Shown here one piece after another: positions 1-8,404 of a stretch of DNA of 43,278 bases (positions are counted from its first letter, which is position 1; each line of letters begins with the position of its first letter). Made by a program: the position numbers and the translations under genes. The notes beneath the pieces were generated by a model. That model had not been told where the DNA came from. It did not search any database and was given only the letters and a program-made list of their open reading frames with translations. This DNA is from Bordetella parapertussis (GTDB taxonomy: Bacteria > Pseudomonadota > Gammaproteobacteria > Burkholderiales > Burkholderiaceae_E), in NCBI GenBank assembly GCA_945872335.1, contig CAMBZS010000004.1, forward strand, positions 1-43,278. Reading direction: 5' to 3'.

Positions 1-1
1 C

Positions 2-766
2 GCCGGATCATTCGCAAAGCCGGTTGCGGTCGGCAAAGCTGCGATGAACGGGTTGCTTGCGGCCGAGATGGCTGCAGCCGGCATCGCCGCCCCGGACGGC
101 CTGCTTGATGATCCAGTCCGTGGCTTGTTCGGCACCCTTCTGCAAGAGCCCCGTGCGGCAGTCGCGAGCCTCGATGCCCACTGGCTCACGTTGGAAAATA
201 CCTATAAGCCCTATCCCAGTTGTCAGTTGACGCACGCGGCCCACGAGGCAGCGCTGGAGGCGGGCCGTTCGCGCAGAGGCCGAATGCCTGACGCCGTGGT
301 GCTCACGGTCCATCCGCTTGCGCCGGTGATTGCATGCCATCAATCCCCTAAAACTGTACTCGAGGCTCGCTTCAGCCTGCCTTACAACGTGGCGATCGGA
401 TTGCAGGGGCGGCGCGCCGTGCTGGCGGAGTTTTCGGATCAGGGCTTGTCGGATGCTGCGCGGCAAGCGTTGGCCAGCCGGGTTCGGGTGACAACGGATC
501 CCGGGGTGGCCCGCTGGTCGGCCCGATTGCATGTGGAATACCCAGACGGAACGACGTCGAGCGTGGACGTTCCTGCGGCGCTTGGCAGTCTTGATCGACC
601 GATGGGGTGGGCCGATCTCGAGAAGAAGTTCATGGATACGGTGGAACCCCTCATGCGTGCAGAGGCTCCCCGACTGCTCGACGCCTTGAAGCGATTTGAC
701 TCGGTCGGTGCACCCGATGAGGTGGCGGCGCTGATCAGCGGGACAGTTGTTCGAAATGAACGCTGA
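2..766 (+). CDS. MmgE/PrpD family protein (3' part)
   Basis: The reading frame is already open at the first bases of the window, so the 5' end lies outside it and only the C-terminal part (about 254 residues) is visible. The visible start (GSFAKPVAVGKAAMNGLLAA) matches the family segment usually written as K-P-x-x-x-G-x-A-A-x-N-G. The segment KPYPSCQLTHAAHEAAL is the hallmark K-P-Y-P-x-C-x-x-T-H motif. Family members include 2-methylcitrate dehydratase (PrpD) and cis-aconitate decarboxylase; many bacterial members have no known substrate. It is followed after 66 bases by a Bug receptor and then an Asp/Glu racemase-like gene, suggesting a small-acid catabolic operon. No prpB or prpC is nearby, so 2-methylcitrate should not be assumed. 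The family call is firm; the substrate is unknown. Confidence 0.85.
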   Translation, partial: AGSFAKPVAVGKAAMNGLLAAEMAAAGIAAPDGLLDDPVRGLFGTLLQEPRAAVASLDAHWLTLENTYKPYPSCQLTHAAHEAALEAGRSRRGRMPDAVVLTVHPLAPVIACHQSPKTVLEARFSLPYNVAIGLQGRRAVLAEFSDQGLSDAARQALASRVRVTTDPGVARWSARLHVEYPDGTTSSVDVPAALGSLDRPMGWADLEKKFMDTVEPLMRAEAPRLLDALKRFDSVGAPDEVAALISGTVVRNER

Positions 767-832
767 GATTCCATCCCCGCCGGCCTTCCGTTACGCTTGA
801 CGTTTGCGGTGTATTCACCACGGAGATTGACG

Positions 833-1816
833 ATGCTTCGGTTCAATCGCAAGGCGTTGCTTGCGGGGGGCGCCCTGATCAGTTTGCTTCTCAACTCGGC
901 GATCGCCGTCGCGCAGGGCTGGCCCAATCGACCGGTCCGGATGGTGATTCCTTATCCTGCGGGTGGAAGTGTCGACCTGTCGGGCCGTCGGCTGATCGAG
1001 GATCTGTCGGCGGAGCTGGGGCAAGCGGTCACCGTCGATAACCGCAGCGGAGCAAATGGCATCATCGGAACCGATCTGGTCGCCAAGTCGCCGCCCGATG
1101 GCTACACCTTCCTGGTGAGTACGCTATCTGCGCACGCGGGCAATCCCTTCGTGGTCAAGTCCCTGCCCTTTCACCCGCTCAACGACTTCGCGCCGGTCAC
1201 GGTGATCAACACGGTGCCGCAGGTGCTGGTGGCCCACCCGGACTTCCCTGCGCTCACCATTGCCGCCCTGATCCGTGCGGCGCGCGAGCAGCCGGGACGC
1301 ATCACCTATGCCTCCTTCGGCACCGGGGGCATGGCGCATCTCGCAATGGTTCAACTCGAGCTTCGCGGCGACGTCCGGCTGTCTCACGTGCCTTACAAGG
1401 GCGGGGCGCCCGCGCTTGCCGATGTCATGGGCGGACATGTGCCGCTTTATTTTTCGGGTGTGAATTCGGTCCTGCCACACCTCAAGAACGGAAAGCTCAA
1501 GGCGGTGGCGGTGACCAGTCTGGAGCGCCTGACCGCGCTTCCCGACGTTCCCGCCATTGCCGAAACCTACCCCGGCTTCGAAGCTGGCGTCACCCCTGCG
1601 GTATGGCTGCCGGCCCGTACGCCGCCCGAGATCATCGAGCGGCTCCACTCTGCCATCGTCAAAGTCATCCGTACGCCCAAGTTTCTCCAGGCCGCGGAGC
1701 GTGCGGGCGAGGGGGGACCGGTCGGGAACCGGCCCGAGGAGATGGCTGAAGTCGTTCGAAAGGATCTGGAGCGATACGCCGTTCTGATCAAGGCGGCCGG
1801 TATCCGGCCGGAATGA
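833..1816 (+). CDS. Bug-family (TctC-like) periplasmic solute receptor
   Basis: This is a periplasmic binding protein of the Bug/TctC family, typically binding small carboxylates. It has a signal peptide (RKALLAGGALISLLLNSAIAVAQG, cleaved near AVA-QG), then WPNRPVRMVIPYPAGG, the family's first ligand-binding loop. The later segments DNRSGANG, AKSPPDGYTFL and HVPYKGGAPALADVMGGHV are also typical. I chose ATG 833 over the upstream TTG at 797 because CGGAG at 821-825 lies eight bases before it and the protein then begins directly with its signal peptide. About 327 residues is the normal length. The stop codon overlaps a possible ATG for the next gene. No TctA or TctB membrane component is in the window, so this is an orphan receptor. 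The ligand is unknown. Confidence 0.92.
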   Translation: MLRFNRKALLAGGALISLLLNSAIAVAQGWPNRPVRMVIPYPAGGSVDLSGRRLIEDLSAELGQAVTVDNRSGANGIIGTDLVAKSPPDGYTFLVSTLSAHAGNPFVVKSLPFHPLNDFAPVTVINTVPQVLVAHPDFPALTIAALIRAAREQPGRITYASFGTGGMAHLAMVQLELRGDVRLSHVPYKGGAPALADVMGGHVPLYFSGVNSVLPHLKNGKLKAVAVTSLERLTALPDVPAIAETYPGFEAGVTPAVWLPARTPPEIIERLHSAIVKVIRTPKFLQAAERAGEGGPVGNRPEEMAEVVRKDLERYAVLIKAAGIRPE

Positions 1817-1845
1817 GCCTGTACATGCAACCAGGAGATCAAGTC

Positions 1846-2601
1846 ATGCAGAGAGTCGTCAAACAGCAACGGGTGGGGCTGCTGGTGCCTTCCTCCAATT
1901 CCACTCAGGAGCCTGAATTCGCATCCACGCTGCCCTCGAGCGTGTCGCTGCACGTGACCCGCCTGGGTCTGGCGAGCGTTGATCCCGATTCAACGCTCAA
2001 GATCGTGGCTGAGCTGGAAAAAGAAGCGCGCAAGCTTGCCGACGCTGACGTGGATGTCATTCTGCTGGCTGCCACTGCGCCCTCCACCCGCATGGGCAAG
2101 GGGTATGACGCACAACTGATTCAGCGCATTCATGATGCAACGGGGCGACGGGCCACGACCGCGGCAACCGCCATGATCGCTGCCATGGGCGCCTATCATG
2201 CTCGTAAGGTGGCCCTGGCCGGTCCCTGGTCGTCGCAGACCAATCAGCAGGTGGCCGACTTTCTGCATTCGCACGGCATCGAGGTGGTGTCCCAGGTGGC
2301 TGCTGAGGTGACACGCAACAACGATATCGGTCGCCTGCCGCCCGAGTCGGCCATCGAACTGGGCCTGAAGGCCGATCGGCCAGACGCCGACGTGCTGTTT
2401 CTCGCCTGTGGTAACTGGTGGACGGTGCCCATCATCGAGGCGCTGGAGGCCCGGGTAGGCAAGCCCGTTCTCACCACCAACAATGTGGCCATCTGGCAGG
2501 TGCTCAGTATGCTGGGTGGCCACCGCAGCGTGCCGGGCTTTGGCCAACTCTTGAGAGAAATGCCCGCTGTACCCGGTGCCTCCGCCGAGAAGGCCGCCTG
2601 A
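1846..2601 (+). CDS. Asp/Glu racemase-fold enzyme (maleate isomerase / arylmalonate decarboxylase-like)
   Basis: This 251-residue protein belongs to the Asp/Glu/hydantoin racemase superfamily, close to maleate cis-trans isomerase and arylmalonate decarboxylase (AMDase). The start is at 1846, preceded by AGGAG at 1833-1837; an ATG at 1813 overlapping the previous stop has no such site. The N-terminal RVGLLVPSSNST is the first ligand-binding loop. The second catalytic cysteine is present in ACGNWWT (Cys188). The first cysteine, needed for two-base racemisation or maleate isomerisation, is absent: the corresponding loop reads LLAATAPSTRMGKG. From memory, AMDase also has a single catalytic cysteine, also numbered 188. 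The gene sits directly behind a Bug receptor, so it may act on the imported acid. A malonate-type decarboxylase is possible but not shown by the sequence. Confidence 0.82.
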   Translation: MQRVVKQQRVGLLVPSSNSTQEPEFASTLPSSVSLHVTRLGLASVDPDSTLKIVAELEKEARKLADADVDVILLAATAPSTRMGKGYDAQLIQRIHDATGRRATTAATAMIAAMGAYHARKVALAGPWSSQTNQQVADFLHSHGIEVVSQVAAEVTRNNDIGRLPPESAIELGLKADRPDADVLFLACGNWWTVPIIEALEARVGKPVLTTNNVAIWQVLSMLGGHRSVPGFGQLLREMPAVPGASAEKAA

Positions 2602-2688
2602 GGCGTCTGCAGGCGCCCGGAGGTTAGGGTTGGGTGCGTTGGCATCATTAAAATCTGGTCATCTTTCGATTGAGTTCGGGAATTCAAA

Positions 2689-4455
2689 ATGACGATGGTG
2701 GTTGAAGAATCGGTTCAGAATGTCGCAGCGGCACGCTGGCTCGAATCGTTTTCGGCGGCGCTCGCGGGGGGGAATCGTCAGGCCTTGACGGCGTTATTTC
2801 ATGCCGATTCGCACTGGCGCGACATGGTGACCTTCACCGGTCGGATCGCCACCTTGAGCGGCGGGGCAGACATCGCCAGCGCCTTGGCAACCGCGAGCCG
2901 GGCGAACCAGACTCGTGCGTTTGCCATCGATCCGCAACGCTCGGCGCCGGCACAGGCTTCGCGGGCCGGCTACACCGTGCTGGAAGTGTTCTTCAAGTTT
3001 GAGACGGCCACTGCGCGTGCGCGCGGCATCGTTCGGCTTGATCCCGCCACGCTGGAGGGCGATGCACCCAAGGCCTGGACGCTCTTTACCGAGGTCGATG
3101 AATTCAAGGGCTACGAGGAGACGGTTGGGCGCAGGCGGCCCAAGGGGGAAGTCTACTCACGTGATTTCAGCGGACCGAACTGGCTTGACCGTCGGGCGTC
3201 CTCGTCTCGCTATGAAGATCGTGATCCGACCGTACTCGTGGTGGGTGGGGGGCAGGCCGGATTGTCGATTGCTGCCCGCCTTCGCCAGCTCGAGGTGGAC
3301 GCGCTGGTGATCGACCGGCTGGGCCGTGTCGGCGACAACTGGCGGCTGCGCTATCACGCGCTCACCCTGCACAACCAGGTGTATGCGAATCACCTGCCCT
3401 ACATGCCGTTTCCACCCAACTTTCCCACCTACCTTCCCAAGGACAAACTCGCCAGCTGGTTCGAAGCCTATGTTGACTCGATGGAAATCAACTACTGGAC
3501 TCGTACCGAGTTTCTGGGCGCGGAGCGTGATGAAGCCAACGACTGCTGGGTGGCGCGCATTCGGCGCGATGGTGTCGAACGCACGCTGCGTCCCCGTCAT
3601 CTCATCATGGCCACCGGCGCGAGCGACACCCCCCAGCTGCCCGATATCAAGGGCCTGAGCGATTTTCGTGGCCTCGCGGTTCACTCCAGCCGCTACGAAG
3701 ACCCGACGCCCTGGAAAGGTCGACATGCGGTGGTGATTGGAACCGGTACCAGTGCCCACGACATTGCCCAGGACCTGTACTCAAACGGGGTATCGGTCAC
3801 CATGGTGCAGCGAAGCCCCACCTTGATTGTGAGTGTCGAGCCCGCCGGCCAGTTGCCCTACACGCTCTATCACGAAGGACGCTCGCTTGATGAGTGCGAC
3901 CAGGTCGCAGCATCGATGCCGCTCGCCTGGTTTGAAAAGCTTCATCGGATGCTTGCTGTGCAGGCCCGCGAACTCGACCGCGATCTCATCGATGCGTTGA
4001 AGCGAGTCGGATTCCAGATCAACGAGGAAGATGAAACCGGCTGGCAATTCATGTACCTGAACCGCGGCGGCGGTTATTACTTCAACGTAGGCTGCTCAAA
4101 CCTGATTGCCGAAGGAAAGATTCCGCTGCGTCAGTACGCCGACATTGAGCGGGTGGTGCCTGAGGGCATTCAATTCCGCGACGGTCTCCTGCCTGCCGAC
4201 CTGATCGTATGCGCCACGGGCTATCTGGGCCCGGAGCATGTGGTGGGTCAGTTGTTTGGCGCCGACGTCGCTGCCCGTGTTGGGCGCGTCTGGGGCATCA
4301 ACCCGCAAACTCAGGAGCTGAACTCGGTCTTCAACCGGACCGGGCAACGGGGTCTTTGGTTCATTGCGGGCAGCTTTGCGCAGTGCCGCATCATGTCGAA
4401 GTATCTGGCCCTGCAGGTGAAGGCGACCGAAGCCGGGATCGCCGCCAGCCTCTGA
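2689..4455 (+). CDS. Flavin-containing monooxygenase with N-terminal NTF2/SnoaL-like domain
   Basis: This 588-residue fusion has an N-terminal NTF2/SnoaL-like domain (about residues 10-145, with ALFHADSHWRDM and FTGRI). A two-dinucleotide-binding FAD/NAD(P)H monooxygenase follows. The FAD Rossmann motif is VLVVGGGQAGLSIAARL (around 182-198). The NADPH motif is AVVIGTGTSAHDIAQDL (around 347-363). The conserved ATG segments are LIMATGASDTPQLP and LIVCATGYLGPEH near the C terminus. Such enzymes insert one oxygen atom into nucleophilic or carbonyl substrates. The gene starts 87 bases after the racemase-like gene, so it may be in the same transcript, although the gap contains a small GC-rich inverted repeat (2602-2617). 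It converges with the PLP-enzyme gene with only five bases between. The substrate is unknown. Confidence 0.9.
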   Translation: MTMVVEESVQNVAAARWLESFSAALAGGNRQALTALFHADSHWRDMVTFTGRIATLSGGADIASALATASRANQTRAFAIDPQRSAPAQASRAGYTVLEVFFKFETATARARGIVRLDPATLEGDAPKAWTLFTEVDEFKGYEETVGRRRPKGEVYSRDFSGPNWLDRRASSSRYEDRDPTVLVVGGGQAGLSIAARLRQLEVDALVIDRLGRVGDNWRLRYHALTLHNQVYANHLPYMPFPPNFPTYLPKDKLASWFEAYVDSMEINYWTRTEFLGAERDEANDCWVARIRRDGVERTLRPRHLIMATGASDTPQLPDIKGLSDFRGLAVHSSRYEDPTPWKGRHAVVIGTGTSAHDIAQDLYSNGVSVTMVQRSPTLIVSVEPAGQLPYTLYHEGRSLDECDQVAASMPLAWFEKLHRMLAVQARELDRDLIDALKRVGFQINEEDETGWQFMYLNRGGGYYFNVGCSNLIAEGKIPLRQYADIERVVPEGIQFRDGLLPADLIVCATGYLGPEHVVGQLFGADVAARVGRVWGINPQTQELNSVFNRTGQRGLWFIAGSFAQCRIMSKYLALQVKATEAGIAASL

Positions 4456-4460
4456 CCGCT

Positions 4461-5516
4461 TCAGCCCGCGGCGCCCGGCGCGGGCGGGCTGCCGATTTTG
4501 CCAAGCACCACGTCTTCATACATGTGGAGGGCGGGCAGCCCGCCTGTGTGCATGAACAGCACGCGCTCACCGGGTTTGAGTCGTCCCTGGCGGGCAAGCC
4601 CGATCAGCCCTGCCATGACCTTGCCGGTGTAGACGGGGTCGAGCAGAATCGCTTCGGTGCGCGCGAGCAGCTGCACCGCCTCGACCATGGCCGAGTTGGG
4701 CAGCGAATATTTTGGCTGCCACCATCCGCCCACACAGCGAACTGCGCTGGCCTGAACGGTGAGAGGGATGCCAAGCAGATCGAGCACCGACTGCGCTTCA
4801 CGCTGCACCAGCGGAACCTGATCAACCGGGTCGCGGCTCACGCCAATGCCGATCAACGAGTTGGCCAGGTGGCAACCGAGAAATCCAGCCAGCATGCCGC
4901 CGTGCGTGCCTGAACTGCCCGACCCGACCACCACATGGTCGGGCGACCAGCCCAGGTCAAACCATTGCTGCTGCATCTCCTGGACGCAGGCCACATAGCC
5001 CAGTCCGCCGATGGCGTTGGAACCACCACCCGGAATGATGTAGCCCCGACGCCCCTGCGCAGCGAGTTGTGCCGCGACGGCTTCCATGGCCGGGCCCATG
5101 GGCGTTCCGGCCGGGACCACCACGATATCTTCCACGCCCATCAGCCGATAGAGGAAATGATTGCCGCTTGCGGTGTCGGAGTAGGTGCCCGGCACCCGTT
5201 CCTCGATCACAAATCGGCAGGCGAGGCCTTCACGAGCTGCCGCCGCCAGCGTGATGCGACAGTGATTCGATTGCGGAGCGCCGCAGGTGATGAGGGTGTC
5301 GGCGCCACGAGCAAGGGCATCGGCCACCAGGAATTCGAGCTTGCGGGTTTTGTTGCCACCTGGAAAGAGCCCGAGCATGTCATCGCGCTTGACCCAGACC
5401 TCTGGTCCGCGTCCGCCAGGGCAGGTGGCTGCAAGCGCGGCGCTGAATCGCGGGAGGGGTTCGATAGCGGTAGGGCCCGCGGTGTAGCGTCGGCGAGGAA
5501 AGCGGGAGAGATCCAT
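4461..5516 (-). CDS. PLP-dependent D-cysteine desulfhydrase / L-cysteate lyase family enzyme
   Basis: This is a 351-residue fold-type II PLP enzyme of the ACC deaminase / D-cysteine desulfhydrase family. The PLP lysine is Lys56 in PGGNKTRKLEFL. Ser83, Asn84 and His85 form the QSNH motif, and GGGSNAIGGLGY binds phosphate. At the two positions said to separate ACC deaminase (Glu and Leu) from desulfhydrases, it has Thr297 (PVYTGK) and Thr324 (HTGG). It should therefore be a beta-eliminating lyase, not an ACC deaminase. The TCGAPQSNHC and EERVPGTY segments resemble what I remember of L-cysteate sulfo-lyase (CuyA), which would release sulfite, ammonia and pyruvate; I could not verify this. I chose start 5516 because protein similarity begins at MDLSRFPRRRY; the ribosome site is weak. 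It is the last gene of the TRAP operon, 19 bases after dctM. Confidence 0.87.
   Translation of the reverse strand: MDLSRFPRRRYTAGPTAIEPLPRFSAALAATCPGGRGPEVWVKRDDMLGLFPGGNKTRKLEFLVADALARGADTLITCGAPQSNHCRITLAAAAREGLACRFVIEERVPGTYSDTASGNHFLYRLMGVEDIVVVPAGTPMGPAMEAVAAQLAAQGRRGYIIPGGGSNAIGGLGYVACVQEMQQQWFDLGWSPDHVVVGSGSSGTHGGMLAGFLGCHLANSLIGIGVSRDPVDQVPLVQREAQSVLDLLGIPLTVQASAVRCVGGWWQPKYSLPNSAMVEAVQLLARTEAILLDPVYTGKVMAGLIGLARQGRLKPGERVLFMHTGGLPALHMYEDVVLGKIGSPPAPGAAG
4464..4485. terminator. GC-rich hairpin at a convergent gene junction
   Basis: GCCCGCG (4464-4470) pairs with CGCGGGC (4479-4485) across an eight-base loop. It begins nine bases after the monooxygenase stop codon and lies inside the last codons of the opposing PLP-enzyme gene. 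A TTTT run occurs only eleven bases further on the plus strand, so it is not a textbook intrinsic terminator, but it is placed where one would end plus-strand transcription. Confidence 0.3.
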
Positions 5517-5535
5517 GAGTGTCTTAATGCAGGCG

Positions 5536-6834
5536 TCAGAACAGGATCTGGGGAAGCAGGGTAGCCATTTGGGGAAACGCAACCAGCAGCACCACGAAGA
5601 CCAGCATGATCGCGAAGAAGGGGAACGCAGCCCGCGATACAAAGCCAAGATCACGACCCGACATCATCTGCATGATGAAGAGATTGAGCCCCACCGGAGG
5701 GGTGACCATGGACATTTCCACCATCAGAACCATGAAAACACCGAACCAGATCAGGTCGATGCCAGCTGCCTGTACCGTGGGCAGCAGGAGCGAACTCGCC
5801 AGCACCACGATCGATACGCCATCGAGGAAGCAGCCCAGAATCGCAAACAGTATTGTGAGTGTCAGCAGCAGGCCATTGGGCGAGAGTGCAAACGAATCGA
5901 TGAACTTCGCGATTTCATGTGGCAGGCCGGTGAAGTCGACTGCTGCCGACAGAAACATCGACCCCATGATGATGAAAGCGATCATGCAGGAGGTGCGGAC
6001 GGCCTCGCGAATGCTCTCAATAAACGTGGTCCAGCTGAGTGTGCCGGAGACGGCTGAAAGAATGAGCGCACCGGCCACGCCCAGCGCGGCCGATTCTGTG
6101 GGCGTGGCAATGCCTGTATAGATGGAGCCGATCACCAGCGCGATGAGCAGCACCACCGGAATCAGATGTCGGCTGCTTCTCAGCTTCTCGATAAATTTTG
6201 AGCCGGGTTCGGCGGGCGGCATCTGACTTGAATGGGTGAGCGCCCAGACCATCAGATAGCCCATGAAGAGCAGCATCAGCACAAGGCCCGGGACGATGCC
6301 CGCGGCAAACAGCTTGGCAATGGAGACCTCGGCCGACACGCCATACACGATGAACGTGATCGACGGCGGGATCATGATGCCCAGCGTGCCGGCGCTGGTG
6401 AGGGCGCCCATGCTGACGCTTGCCGGGTAACCGCGCCGCTGGAGTTCGGGCAACGAGATGCGTCCGATGGTGGCCATGGTGGCGGCAGACGATCCGCAGG
6501 CGGCCGCGAAGATGCCGCAGCCCAGTACGTTCACATGCAGCAATCGGCCGGGCAGCCAGCCCAGCCAGGGTGCGAGTCCGCGAAACATTTCGTCGCTGAG
6601 GCGGCTGCGAAAAAGGATTTCGCCCATCCAGATGAAAACCGGCAGCGCAGTGAGGGTCCAGCTTGCGCTGCTGCCCCAGATGGTGGTGGCCATGATGCTG
6701 CCAGCCGGTGAAGTGGTGCCAGCGAAAAAAACGAAGAGACCGGTTCCCAGGAGCGCCACGGCGATCCAAAGCCCGCTGCCCAGCATCAGGAGCAGAACCA
6801 GCAGTACGAGCGTGGCGAAATGCCCCGGATCCAT
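5536..6834 (-). CDS. TRAP transporter large permease (DctM/SiaM family)
   Basis: This 432-residue, roughly twelve-helix membrane protein is the transport subunit of a tripartite ATP-independent periplasmic transporter. Hydrophobic helices run throughout. The typical TRAP-M segment GCGIFAAACGSSAATMATIG lies near residues 105-125. ALTSAGTLGIMIPPSITFIVYG and the C-terminal MVEMSMVTPPVGLNLFIMQ are the paired family motifs around the substrate and sodium sites. It starts five bases after the dctQ stop. The next gene is a PLP lyase 19 bases downstream, which suggests that the imported compound is the lyase substrate or a precursor. The family is certain; the transported compound is not known. Confidence 0.95.
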   Translation of the reverse strand: MDPGHFATLVLLVLLLMLGSGLWIAVALLGTGLFVFFAGTTSPAGSIMATTIWGSSASWTLTALPVFIWMGEILFRSRLSDEMFRGLAPWLGWLPGRLLHVNVLGCGIFAAACGSSAATMATIGRISLPELQRRGYPASVSMGALTSAGTLGIMIPPSITFIVYGVSAEVSIAKLFAAGIVPGLVLMLLFMGYLMVWALTHSSQMPPAEPGSKFIEKLRSSRHLIPVVLLIALVIGSIYTGIATPTESAALGVAGALILSAVSGTLSWTTFIESIREAVRTSCMIAFIIMGSMFLSAAVDFTGLPHEIAKFIDSFALSPNGLLLTLTILFAILGCFLDGVSIVVLASSLLLPTVQAAGIDLIWFGVFMVLMVEMSMVTPPVGLNLFIMQMMSGRDLGFVSRAAFPFFAIMLVFVVLLVAFPQMATLLPQILF

Positions 6835-6839
6835 GGCGC

Positions 6840-7352
6840 TCAGACCGCAGACGGCTGATCGCCGCCGCGTGGGTACAGCGTGGTTTCATCGATCAGATGA
6901 CACACCAGGCTGTCGACCAGGCTGACCCAGAGCGCCAGCACCCCCAGCGCCATCCAGAGTTGCGGGATCCAGAGCGGAATGGCGACTACGCCCTGTCCCA
7001 TTTCATTGAACTGCCAGGAGTCCCACACCATGGCGCAGGTCCACCAGCAGAAGTAACCGCTGATAAGGCTTGCGATCGCCAGACAGCCGCGCTCGACCCA
7101 GCGTTGCGCTGCCGGGGGTAATCGGTCAAGGAGGAGCGCCACCCGGATATGGCCGCCGGTATTGAGCGTGTAGGCGAGCCCGAGGAACGACGATGCGGCC
7201 ATGGAATAGCCGGCGATTTCAGCCGTCCAGGACACCACCACGCCGGCCGCACGTGCGCCAATCTGAAGCAGGACGCAGGCCACGATACCCACCAGCGCGA
7301 GGCCGGACAGGACACCACACCCGGTGTAAAAACCGTTCAGCAGTCTGCGCAT
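6840..7352 (-). CDS. TRAP transporter small permease (DctQ family)
   Basis: This 170-residue protein has about four membrane helices. The first is near residues 12-35. The following segment WTAEIAGYSMAASSFLGLAYTLNTGGHIRV matches the DctQ pattern of a Trp-Thr-Glu helix, a helix with Gly/Ala-rich start, and a Gly-His-Ile-Arg-Val loop. DctQ partners DctM in the inner membrane. The gene lies between the receptor gene (24-base gap) and dctM (5-base gap), in the usual P-Q-M order, so all three should be made from one transcript. Confidence 0.92.
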   Translation of the reverse strand: MRRLLNGFYTGCGVLSGLALVGIVACVLLQIGARAAGVVVSWTAEIAGYSMAASSFLGLAYTLNTGGHIRVALLLDRLPPAAQRWVERGCLAIASLISGYFCWWTCAMVWDSWQFNEMGQGVVAIPLWIPQLWMALGVLALWVSLVDSLVCHLIDETTLYPRGGDQPSAV

Positions 7353-7376
7353 GAGGCAACGACCTGCCAGACCGAT

Positions 7377-8375
7377 TTAACGCCGGCCCGCCAGGTACTC
7401 CTTGAGGACGGCTGCGCCGTCGGGTCCGGCGCGCTTTTCCCAATCCTGGGCGAGCCGCTCGCCGACCTTGCGCAGGTCGGCCACGAAGGCGGCGTCCGGG
7501 GTGAGAATGGTGACGCCCTCCTTGACCAGGCGCGCCTTGGTTTCCTCGCCCTCGCGCTTGCTCCAGTCCCAGCCGCGCTTTTCTGCGTTGGCCGATGCCG
7601 TGAGGATGATTTGCTGTAGCTCTGCGGGCAGACCCTTGAAGGTGGCCGTGTTGATGATGATGGTGTCCTTGGAGTGGGCAGCCTGAAAGTCGATGAAGAA
7701 CTTCGCGTAATCCCAGGACTGGGTGGCAACCGCGGTGGTGGAGGACGTGAGCGTGGCATCAACGATCCCGACCGTAAATGCCTGACTCAGTTCCGAGGCT
7801 TGCAGCACAGTGGGCGTGGCGCCCACGAGCTCGGCGAAGCGCGAGGCGGCCGGGCCCCAGCTGCGGTGCTTCATGCCTTTGAGGTCTTCAATTTTCGTGA
7901 TGGCCTTCTTGCTTACCATGCCCATGCCGGGGAAGGGTACGGTGTAGAGGATGGTGATGCCCTGTGCGTTCAGGCGTTTGTCGAGGTAGGGTTTGGAAAG
8001 TTTCCAGAGTCGGGCGGCCGATTCATAGCCGCTGTCCAGGAACAGGATGCCGTCGATATCGAAGAACGCATATTCATTGCCGTAGGCGGGCAGGTTGGTC
8101 TCCGCGATCGGCACCTGTCCGGTTTGAACGGCTCGCTTGATTTCGGGCAGCTTGAAGAGCGAGCCGTTCGAATGCACTGTGATGTCGATTCGGCCGTTGG
8201 ACGCACTCTTTACTTCGTCGGCGAACATCCGCGTGTTCTTGGTGTGGAAGCTGCCGTCTGCGTAAGGGGTGGGCATGTTCCACTTGTACACCTGCTGGGC
8301 GCAGGCCGGACCCGCGGCCAGCGCGATCGCGCCAGCCAGGACATGAAACAGCGAGCAGCGTTTGACGGGGTTCAT
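7377..8375 (-). CDS. TRAP transporter periplasmic receptor (DctP family)
   Basis: This 332-residue periplasmic binding protein has a signal peptide ending near ACA-QQV. The mature part begins with YKWNMPTPYADGSFHT. KMHRSWGP-like text near the middle (seen as GMKHRSWGPAASRF) contains the arginine that in this family usually grips the ligand carboxylate. The start at 8375 is supported by GGAGG eight bases upstream (minus strand). The segment SELSQAFTVGIVDATLTSSTTAVATQSWDY is the later family motif, with aspartate and threonine instead of the common DG-x-E-N. This unusual pocket suggests a ligand other than C4-dicarboxylates. The gene is preceded by a cupin gene 29 bases upstream and followed by dctQ and dctM. 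Confidence 0.92.
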   Translation of the reverse strand: MNPVKRCSLFHVLAGAIALAAGPACAQQVYKWNMPTPYADGSFHTKNTRMFADEVKSASNGRIDITVHSNGSLFKLPEIKRAVQTGQVPIAETNLPAYGNEYAFFDIDGILFLDSGYESAARLWKLSKPYLDKRLNAQGITILYTVPFPGMGMVSKKAITKIEDLKGMKHRSWGPAASRFAELVGATPTVLQASELSQAFTVGIVDATLTSSTTAVATQSWDYAKFFIDFQAAHSKDTIIINTATFKGLPAELQQIILTASANAEKRGWDWSKREGEETKARLVKEGVTILTPDAAFVADLRKVGERLAQDWEKRAGPDGAAVLKEYLAGRR

Positions 8376-8404
8376 CGGGAAGGCCTCCGCAGTTGAAGTG
8401 AGGT

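Noticed and set aside
2-766. 2-methylcitrate dehydratase (prpD) of the propionate pathway
   Set aside because: No prpB, prpC or acnD nearby and only the C-terminal part visible; the family is broader than PrpD.
4461-5516. ACC deaminase as the identity of the PLP enzyme
   Set aside because: The two specificity positions are Thr297 and Thr324, not the Glu and Leu of ACC deaminases.
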